A DNA stretch of 23,246 nt. Source: an uncultured Lachnospiraceae bacterium. Its GTDB lineage: Bacteria; Bacillota; Clostridia; Lachnospirales; Lachnospiraceae. The position numbers and the translations under genes are program-made. Below, one piece after another: positions 8,141 through 13,093 of this stretch (positions within the stretch are counted from its first letter, which is position 1; every line of letters starts with the position of its first letter). The stretch is taken from positions 1 to 23,246 of the forward strand of contig CAJUEI010000034.1 in the NCBI GenBank assembly GCA_910585255.1. Reading direction: 5' to 3'. A model generated the notes under the pieces. It searched no databases, had not been told where the DNA came from, and worked only from the letters and a program-made list of their open reading frames with translations.

Positions 8141-8920
8141 TTATACTGCACGTTTCACTGTACCGCTATACACTATATACTTCCCTGTATTTCTTCCCGC
8201 CTCTTCTCCTATTAAATTATAACCCTTCTGCAAATAATGAAATTCATCTTTCATCAAACCACGATCCGCAAATGTCTTTAACTGATCACTCACCAAAATA
8301 ATCCTTTCATTCTCCTCCGCCAATTCCGCCTGTGCCTGCTGAATCGGTACATACAACATCCTATTATCCCTATGATTTCCTATCTGAATCAAAAAGCATG
8401 TCTCTATCCCGCACTCCTGACAATAAGACTCAATAAACTTTACCGTATCCATCTTATAACGATACAAAGGAGTCTGCAAATCTCCGTCCGTACACCCCTG
8501 ACACCAAACCATTCCCTTATATTTTATATCATAATCATGATTAATCAGCCAATCCTCACAACGTTTCATCCGTTCCACGGCATCCATATAATAAGGGGTT
8601 CCCGGCATCCATTCTGCAATCGAAGAACCGCCTTTTGCACAGGAAACCCCAACAATCGGAATACCAGTCTCCATATAACAAGCATTGACAAATGCAGAAA
8701 CCATAGAACCTGTTTTCATTCCGGGTTCTGTAACTCCTTTTTCATTATTCTCATTTTCTCCAAAAGGCTCCTTTAATACAGACAAACCATCTGGCATTGT
8801 CACTGCTCGATATTCATATCCTGCCCCTGGTATAAGTAAAGGAGCTTCTTTTTTATTTCCGCGTCCTGCCATATTGCTTTGCCCCATAAACATCATCAAA
8901 AGAATTTCTTTTTGTTTCAT
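8141..8920 (-). CDS. SASA/CE6-type carbohydrate acetyl esterase
   Basis: A 259-aa single-domain esterase of the sialate O-acetylesterase-like (SASA, DUF303) superfamily, which includes CE6 acetyl xylan esterases. The nucleophile block is MGQSNMAGRG with Ser15, the second block is AKGGSSIAEW (about 96-105), and the catalytic Asp/His block is DEFHY with D225 and H228. The third block reads WCQGCTDGD (139-147), where most relatives have W-QGE-D, so the usual Glu is replaced by Cys. There is no signal peptide, so it acts inside the cell, presumably removing acetyl groups from imported xylo-oligosaccharides before the GH115-like enzyme acts. ATG 8920 follows a purine-rich AGGGAAGGA. It is monocistronic, with a promoter (TATAAT 8970-8975), an upstream conserved operator-like element and a terminator. 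A sialic acid or other sugar ester substrate cannot be excluded. Confidence 0.8.
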   Translation of the reverse strand: MKQKEILLMMFMGQSNMAGRGNKKEAPLLIPGAGYEYRAVTMPDGLSVLKEPFGENENNEKGVTEPGMKTGSMVSAFVNACYMETGIPIVGVSCAKGGSSIAEWMPGTPYYMDAVERMKRCEDWLINHDYDIKYKGMVWCQGCTDGDLQTPLYRYKMDTVKFIESYCQECGIETCFLIQIGNHRDNRMLYVPIQQAQAELAEENERIILVSDQLKTFADRGLMKDEFHYLQKGYNLIGEEAGRNTGKYIVYSGTVKRAV

Positions 8921-8969
8921 TTCCTTCCCTCATTTCTATCCCTATTTTAAATGCTTTTTCTACAAATTT

Positions 8970-8975
8970 ATTATA
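8970..8975 (-). promoter_or_regulatory. -10 box for the esterase gene
   Basis: A perfect TATAAT, 50 bp upstream of the esterase ATG. No good -35 box stands at the right distance, and the conserved double half site begins 33 bp upstream. This is the layout of an activator-dependent promoter. Confidence 0.55.
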
Positions 8976-9007
8976 ATAAACAATATCATCTATAAAAATA
9001 CAATTAT

Positions 9008-9043
9008 CCGACTTATTATCTGAATAAAACCGATTTCTCACTA
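9008..9043 (-). promoter_or_regulatory. Candidate YesN-type operator upstream of the esterase gene (site C)
   Basis: Half sites CCGACT and CCGATT have their CGA at 9009 and 9031, again 22 bp apart, with TATCTGAATAAAA between. It is less similar to sites A and B than they are to each other, but keeps spacing, half sites and the central TGAA. Its first half site is 89 bp upstream of the esterase ATG, against 85 bp for site A. Confidence 0.5.
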
Positions 9044-9081
9044 TCTCTGCACACCCATTTTAAAAGCAAAAAGCTTTTTTA

Positions 9082-9228
9082 TTATTTCACCCGCTGCTTG
9101 GTAAGCAATTTTACAATTCGCTCCCTATTTTTTGCTGTTTTTATAAAAACCGGAAGCATATCGGACTGTAACTGTATTGTTTGATAAGTTTTATGAGATA
9201 TGCCAAGAACACTCGCAGCTTTAGCCAT
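9082..9228 (-). pseudogene. Short helix-turn-helix-like remnant
   Basis: A 48-codon frame reading MAKAASVLGISHKTYQTIQ and ending KLLTKQRVK. The AKAASVLGISHKTYQ part looks like a helix-turn-helix as found in transposases, HNH endonucleases and small regulators. There is no RBS, and the frame is open upstream only over a short stretch without a sensible start. I read it as the decayed end of a larger gene, possibly a mobile-element protein; the family cannot be named. Confidence 0.3.
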
Positions 9229-9360
9229 AAGAGAAATTGATAAAATCAAATGAAACTGTGTATATATCTACCGCCAAAAAATCAAACTTATTATTCTTAT
9301 CACAAATTTATATCGGTTATTTTATATCATATATTAGTTCATTCCCCTTCTTTCAAATAA

Positions 9361-9411
9361 AAAAGAGGTACACCAAAGGACGTCCTTCCAACCCTATGAT
9401 ACACCTCTTTT
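9361..9411. terminator. Hairpin with A/T flanks, probable bidirectional terminator
   Basis: AAAAGAGGT (9361-9369) pairs with ACCTCTTTT (9403-9411) and encloses a palindrome AAGGACGTCCTT. On the minus strand the stem is followed by further T. It has no clear gene to serve, and a decayed mobile-element end is the alternative. Confidence 0.45.
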
Positions 9412-9435
9412 ATCATTTCACTGCAACTTTCTGCC

Positions 9436-9554
9436 TAGTCAAATCGGATATTCGCAATCCGCTTCGCTACTTGCCCATAACCTCATCAAGGAAGTCCCAA
9501 CCCACTGCTTTCGCCTTGGCGGCTTAGAAGCGGGGGACTTCCTTGATGAGGTTA
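9436..9554 (-). repeat. Hairpin repeat copy 2, IS200/IS605 right-end-like
   Basis: A perfect 20-bp inverted repeat (AACCTCATCAAGGAAGTCCC at 9479-9498, complement at 9534-9553) encloses an inner foldback CCGCTTCTAAGCCGCCAAGG that pairs partly with CGAAAGCAGTGG. On the minus strand it is followed by the 47-bp module shared with copies 1 and 3, ending TTTGACTA. The CCGCTTCTAAGCCGCCAAGGCG type of foldback resembles the palindromes and omega-RNA 3' regions at right ends of IS200/IS605 (TnpB-type) elements. No tnpA or tnpB gene is nearby, so this would be an orphan end or a MITE-like derivative. Confidence 0.55.
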
Positions 9555-9613
9555 AATGCTTCCTGCCCAAATCCATGCTGAACCGCTGCCTCTAAAAGAG
9601 GTCTTATCCATAT

Positions 9614-9645
9614 AAAAAAAGTGCCCGATTCCGGTTATCGAGCAC
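9614..9645 (-). terminator. Rho-independent terminator
   Basis: On the minus strand GTGCTCGAT pairs with ATCGGGCAC around the loop AACCGGA and is followed by seven T. It lies 22 bp after the stop of the doubtful 41-aa frame at 9668-9793 and would end any transcript through it. Confidence 0.8.
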
Positions 9646-9667
9646 CTTTATACTTGTTACATGGCAT

Positions 9668-9793
9668 TTATGTTCCGTTTTCTCCTACCCGTCCACATCC
9701 CACAAAATTATTATCTGCATCAGCTCCATGCGGATAATAGGTATCCATCAGAGATAGCTTCTCCTCTCTTCCAAAAGCATCTTTCTTACTCAC
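9668..9793 (-). CDS. Doubtful 41-aa ORF of unknown function
   Basis: A GTG-started frame reading (M)SKKDAFGREEKLSLMDTYY and ending GCGRVGENGT. It matches no family I know. In favour: it ends 22 bp before a strong terminator and its composition looks protein-like, acidic and glycine-rich. Against: no good RBS, a stop codon just upstream in frame, and surroundings full of broken elements. An internal ATG would give only 26 residues. It may be the 3' end of a decayed gene. Confidence 0.25.
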   Translation of the reverse strand: MSKKDAFGREEKLSLMDTYYPHGADADNNFVGCGRVGENGT

Positions 9794-10079
9794 TCCGTTC
9801 TACTTTCAAGCAACTTATGACTGCGAGTTTGTTATGGTTAAATCGTAAGAAGAAATCTGTCTTCTACACTTGTTGTACAGACCTAAATCACTATCAATAA
9901 ATCTTTGCTTGTCTTACTTAATAACTCTCTTCTTGCTCCCCCTTTTCTCTGCTCGTATCCTCCTTATAACAAATAAGACATCTCCTACTCAGACAATTTC
10001 AGCATAAATAATTTTTCAGAACTCTACATCTGTAATAGAATACATCTAGTTGTGATTATACCCTCTTCTTTAAGAAAAA
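9794..10079. other. Gene-free stretch
   Basis: No convincing gene on either strand. On the minus strand a TATAAT (10055-10060) and an isolated AAGGAGG near 9960 are present, but only frames without proper start codons follow them. The simplest reading is remnants of a decayed gene. Confidence 0.4.
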
Positions 10080-10143
10080 AACATGATTATTTCGGATTAA
10101 ATCATTAAAAATATTTAATAAAATATCCCGAAAAAATCATGTT
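10080..10143. terminator. Long AT-rich inverted repeat, probable terminator
   Basis: AACATGATTATTTCGG (10080-10095) pairs with CCGAAAAAATCATGTT (10128-10143) with one mismatch. The pairing continues outward through A and T runs, so either strand would have a T tail. The loop is about 32 nt and AT-rich. It marks the border between the decayed region and the peptide-regulator locus. Confidence 0.5.
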
Positions 10144-10280
10144 CTTTTTCTCTCGATTTTACTATACTTAAGAAAATTGTCAATTATAAATAAACAGATT
10201 TCAGGTGGCATAATAAAATTACAGTATTTTCTTTATTATGTAACAAAATAAATGAAATACAATATTTTCTATACTAAATA

Positions 10281-10400
10281 TTAAAGGAAATATCTGTTCT
10301 AGAGCTATCCAATATTTCTTTATAACTAACACACAAAATACAATAATATAATACTTAAGTGTCAACAAAAAATATTAGTTCTATATAGATATTTCCTTAA
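10281..10400. repeat. Inverted repeat pair upstream of the peptide gene
   Basis: TTAAAGGAAATATCT (10281-10295) and AGATATTTCCTTAA (10387-10400) are complementary apart from one extra A, with 91 bp of very AT-rich DNA between. The right arm ends 55 bp before the -35 box of the peptide promoter. The arms could be paired binding sites for a dimeric regulator acting through looping, or the ends of a small element. Nothing else is recognisable between 10144 and 10454. Confidence 0.4.
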
Positions 10401-10454
10401 AATAATTTTTTCAAATATAACATCTTATATTTCTATAAATTTGTTTATTTATTA

Positions 10455-10483
10455 TTGTCAATAAAATTATTACATAATATTTA
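10455..10483 (+). promoter_or_regulatory. Promoter of the secreted-peptide gene
   Basis: -35 TTGTCA (10455-10460) and -10 TATTTA (10478-10483) are separated by 17 bp. Transcription would start near 10490, leaving a leader of about 25 nt that contains the AGGAGG of the peptide gene. Confidence 0.55.
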
Positions 10484-10515
10484 AAATACTATTAGTTACT
10501 TAGGAGGTCACAAAA

Positions 10516-10674
10516 ATGAACACATTTAAACGTATTACTGCATTACTTTTAGCAGCAACACTTACTTTATCTTTATGTACTGCTATTATCCCCGCAGAAC
10601 CTGCTGGCGAATATGGCGAAGAAGGGATTGCCCCTTGTGATGAATCTGACTTAGGAGAAGTTGATTATTGGTAA
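10516..10674 (+). CDS. Small secreted acidic peptide, candidate signalling propeptide
   Basis: A 52-aa protein. Residues 1-30 look like a Sec signal peptide: MNTFKR, hydrophobic core ITALLLAATLTLSLCTAII, then PAEPA with likely cleavage after Ala30 (AEPA) or Ala27 (IIPA). The predicted mature part is about 22 residues, starts GEYGEEGIAP, has a single cysteine, about seven acidic residues, no basic ones, and ends in the aromatic pair YW. AGGAGG lies 8 nt before the ATG, and a promoter stands just upstream. It is convergent with the XRE/TPR regulator gene, with 11 bp between the stop codons and no terminator seen there. Small exported peptides beside TPR-type regulators are the hallmark of RRNPP and Rgg signalling; that function is inferred from arrangement, not from homology. 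The lipobox test fails (SLC), so it is not a lipoprotein. Confidence 0.75.
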   Translation: MNTFKRITALLLAATLTLSLCTAIIPAEPAGEYGEEGIAPCDESDLGEVDYW

Positions 10675-10685
10675 AATAAACTATA

Positions 10686-12560
10686 TTAAACGATAAAATC
10701 TCCAAAATTAATTTTTCCACATTTTAAAATAGAATTTTTATATCTTTCTTCTCTCATAAGTGAAGCAAGGTAATAAGCTTGTCGGCAATATTTCTGGCAA
10801 GCTTTTATATTACCTGAATTTATTCTTTTTAAATTCCATGCTTTTCCATATAATAATCCTCCTAAACCTTTACCTCTTCCAACTCTCACATTCATTCTAA
10901 TCGCTTTTTCGTATAACTCTATTGTTTCTGCATATTTTCCGCAATTTCCCATCCATTCTGTATAATTATATATTGTCATAGTAATTGTTTCTATATGATT
11001 TAAAATATCTACTTCGCTATTTTCATAAAAATTTATAATATCACTCAGTATCTGTAATGCTCTATTAACATCCCCCATTCTTGCATAAGTATTTGCTATA
11101 CTGTTTAATAATATTACCTCTTGTCTACATAAAGTCCATTGTGCAAGAGAAATCTTTTCATAATCTGGTATCGTACATTTTATCGATTCTTCTAAACATT
11201 GAAGACGTTCCTCCCAAGTCATTCTTCCTAATCTATTTTCAATAATTCCATACATTGATAAACAAAATTGCCGATTTTTCGCAATATTCTGTGGCAGTTG
11301 CTTTTCAATTTCCTGAAATAATTCTTCAGCTAAAGCATATTCTCTCCTCTGCAAATAAGTACCTAACGTTCTCTGCTTTTCATAAACCTCATAATCCTCC
11401 ACAGAAAGATAAGGTCTGCACCTTTCTGTATCCAACTCTAAACTCTTTGCTAACATACGATATGTATTCTGATTTGGCATTTGTTTTCCGCTTAGTAATC
11501 TAGAAAGTGTTTCCGGTTCACAGATTCCATTGCTTAACTGTTCTTGTGTTAATCCTTTAATCTTTCTTTTGCTGGTCAATACTTCATGTATCAGATGTAC
11601 CTCCTGACCACCATAATTATGAAAAATAGTATTCATTTTTATCTTGGAAGAATTGCCATATTCCTTTTGTATTTGTTTTAATACTTCAATCTGATTTTCT
11701 AACTCTTTCTTTTTCTCCTTCTCTTCTTCTGTTAAATCCAAATGATGCCATTTCTTTTCTCCAAGAAATCCATTTTTATAATATGTCAATAATTCTGCCA
11801 ACAGATATATTCTTCCATTTTCTTCCAACAAGTCAATCGCTTTTCCTGCTATTTGCATTTCTTCTGTATACTTTTCATAATAGTCATAACACTGAGCCAA
11901 AGAATACGCAATCTGAGGATAGAGTTTAATTCTCTCTTCTACATCACTAAAATGTTTTTCTAAATAGACACTTAACTTTTCCAAAATTTTCATTGCACTA
12001 TAAAAGCTTTTATATTCTATTTCCGTCAATGCCAAGAGATAAATTAATCTGCACTCCTCTGTGCAAAGCAGCCTTTCCTCCATTTTTTCAATACAAAAAT
12101 TAGGAGAAGTTCTGCAAATCATTTTTAAAATTAATACCTCTGCTTGTTCTATCGTTTTATATTCCAAATCCCGAAGTAAAAATTTCATTTTCTCGATATA
12201 TTGCCAATTTAATGTATCCTCCTTCTTACATTCCTCCTCGAATTTTTTTAATAACTCTCTGCATCTGTCATAATCTTCCATTTCAAATGCATGATCGATT
12301 GCCATTCGCTTTTGATTGATTTCATACTCTACTTTTCCAAGTATAAATTCAAATTTATCCGATGATTTCCCCAATCTCTGAATTAACGCATCTATTAATT
12401 TTTTATCTGCAAAACGTTCCCCTGCCTCCAACCGCTGTAAAACTGATGTAGAACACAAACCAAGGGCTATCTCTTCCCTTGATTTTCTAAAATTCCTGCG
12501 AAGTATTTGAATTGTTCTTCCAATCTCATTCTCTTTCACTAAATCATTTGTAATACTCAT
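10686..12560 (-). CDS. Regulator with two XRE-type HTH domains and TPR-like repeats (RRNPP/Rgg-like)
   Basis: A 624-aa cytoplasmic protein. HTH 1 spans about residues 13-72 (IGRTIQILRRNFRKSREEIA, then CSTSVLQRLEAGERFADKKL). Residues about 85-300 are helical repeats resembling TPRs. HTH 2 spans about 322-383 (HEVLTSKRKIKGLTQEQLSN, then EPETLSRLLSGKQMPNQNTY) and a second helical-repeat region runs to the end. The two halves look like an internal duplication. XRE plus TPR is the architecture of PlcR, Rgg, TprA and other receptors for exported-and-reimported peptides, which makes the adjacent 52-aa secreted peptide the likely partner. Having two such units in one chain is unusual. The ATG overlaps the stop of the 57-codon frame upstream (ATGA), and no good RBS lies at normal distance (AAGGGGG is 17 nt away), so translational coupling is plausible. 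Confidence 0.85.
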   Translation of the reverse strand: MSITNDLVKENEIGRTIQILRRNFRKSREEIALGLCSTSVLQRLEAGERFADKKLIDALIQRLGKSSDKFEFILGKVEYEINQKRMAIDHAFEMEDYDRCRELLKKFEEECKKEDTLNWQYIEKMKFLLRDLEYKTIEQAEVLILKMICRTSPNFCIEKMEERLLCTEECRLIYLLALTEIEYKSFYSAMKILEKLSVYLEKHFSDVEERIKLYPQIAYSLAQCYDYYEKYTEEMQIAGKAIDLLEENGRIYLLAELLTYYKNGFLGEKKWHHLDLTEEEKEKKKELENQIEVLKQIQKEYGNSSKIKMNTIFHNYGGQEVHLIHEVLTSKRKIKGLTQEQLSNGICEPETLSRLLSGKQMPNQNTYRMLAKSLELDTERCRPYLSVEDYEVYEKQRTLGTYLQRREYALAEELFQEIEKQLPQNIAKNRQFCLSMYGIIENRLGRMTWEERLQCLEESIKCTIPDYEKISLAQWTLCRQEVILLNSIANTYARMGDVNRALQILSDIINFYENSEVDILNHIETITMTIYNYTEWMGNCGKYAETIELYEKAIRMNVRVGRGKGLGGLLYGKAWNLKRINSGNIKACQKYCRQAYYLASLMREERYKNSILKCGKINFGDFIV

Positions 12561-12730
12561 TTCATTCTAATATCCATCCCCCTTATCGTTTTTTTCCATA
12601 TATCCACTCTTCTTCTAACCTTTCGTGCCTTTGCCCTATATAAATTTCTGATACCATCCAAACTCACGAAATCTATCCCAATATCCGAAACAGCCTTTTC
12701 AATCAAATTTACCGCAATAAAATTCCCCAT
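12557..12730 (-). CDS. 57-aa basic ORF translationally coupled to the regulator
   Basis: The frame reads MGNFIAVNLIEKAVSDIGID and ends TIRGMDIRMK. The C-terminal half is strongly basic (RAKARKVRRRVDIWKK), compatible with nucleic-acid binding, but I recognise no family. It is the first frame after a strong promoter, and its TGA overlaps the ATG of the regulator by 4 nt, so ribosomes ending here could start the regulator. Against it: no RBS is visible before ATG 12730, which would lie only about 14 nt from the expected transcription start. It may be a true small protein, a regulatory leader frame or chance. Confidence 0.4.
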   Translation of the reverse strand: MGNFIAVNLIEKAVSDIGIDFVSLDGIRNLYRAKARKVRRRVDIWKKTIRGMDIRMK

Positions 12731-12750
12731 ATATAATTTGATCTATAGCT

Positions 12751-12778
12751 ATTATACTCAATAAAGATTAACTGCCAA
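12751..12778 (-). promoter_or_regulatory. Promoter of the regulator transcript
   Basis: -35 TTGGCA (12773-12778), a 16-bp spacer and a perfect -10 TATAAT (12751-12756). This is a strong vegetative-type promoter, giving an mRNA with about 185 nt before the regulator start, which contains the 57-codon frame. Confidence 0.7.
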
Positions 12779-12817
12779 TTAAAAATTTCATTCCTTGTTT
12801 TTAATCAAAACATAGGA

Positions 12818-12886
12818 GGGGTATCATAAAGTAACTCTCTGCAAGGATACTGCTTTCTGTCAGCAGAGATTTCCTCTATGATACCC
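12818..12886. repeat. Nested hairpin element, unknown
   Basis: GGGTATCATA near 12819-12828 pairs with TATGATACCC (12877-12886), and an inner CTCTGC/GCAGAG stem lies between. No T tail follows on either strand. TATGATAC also occurs in the hairpin at 9361-9411. It may be a small repeated element or a structured RNA; no function can be assigned. Confidence 0.4.
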
Positions 12887-12974
12887 ATATTCAAACAATA
12901 TCTCTGATATCTTTGTACACTTTTTATTGTTCAGACATGTTCTGAAACAATCTTTTTTTATTATCACCCAATAA

Positions 12975-13021
12975 AATAATGCCAGAAAAGATAACATTTT
13001 TCTCTCTATTCTGGCATTATT
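12975..13021 (-). terminator. Terminator after the ABC-F gene
   Basis: A perfect 13-bp stem (AATAATGCCAGAA at 12975-12987 with its complement at 13009-13021) is followed on the minus strand by TTTTATT. It lies 72 bp after the ABC-F stop. Confidence 0.75.
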
Positions 13022-13093
13022 ATATACAAATATTTGATTTTTGGCAATATACAGTAAGAAAACACACCTCTTCATTCTATAGAAGTCAGAGTT

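Noticed and set aside
9237..9527. Plus-strand 96-codon frame
   Set aside because: It runs through a terminator-like hairpin and repeat copy 2, has no RBS, and its translation is typical of antisense AT-rich DNA.
9661..9900. Plus-strand 79-codon frame
   Set aside because: No RBS or promoter and a random-looking translation; it opposes a terminator-bearing minus-strand frame.
10516..10674. Reading the 52-aa peptide as a lipoprotein or lanthipeptide precursor
   Set aside because: The SLC sequence does not meet the lipobox rule, there is only one Cys in the mature part, and no modification enzyme is next to it.
12860..13075. Minus-strand 71-codon frame downstream of the ABC-F gene
   Set aside because: It reads through the perfect terminator hairpin at 12975-13021 and part of the nested hairpin, and lacks an RBS.
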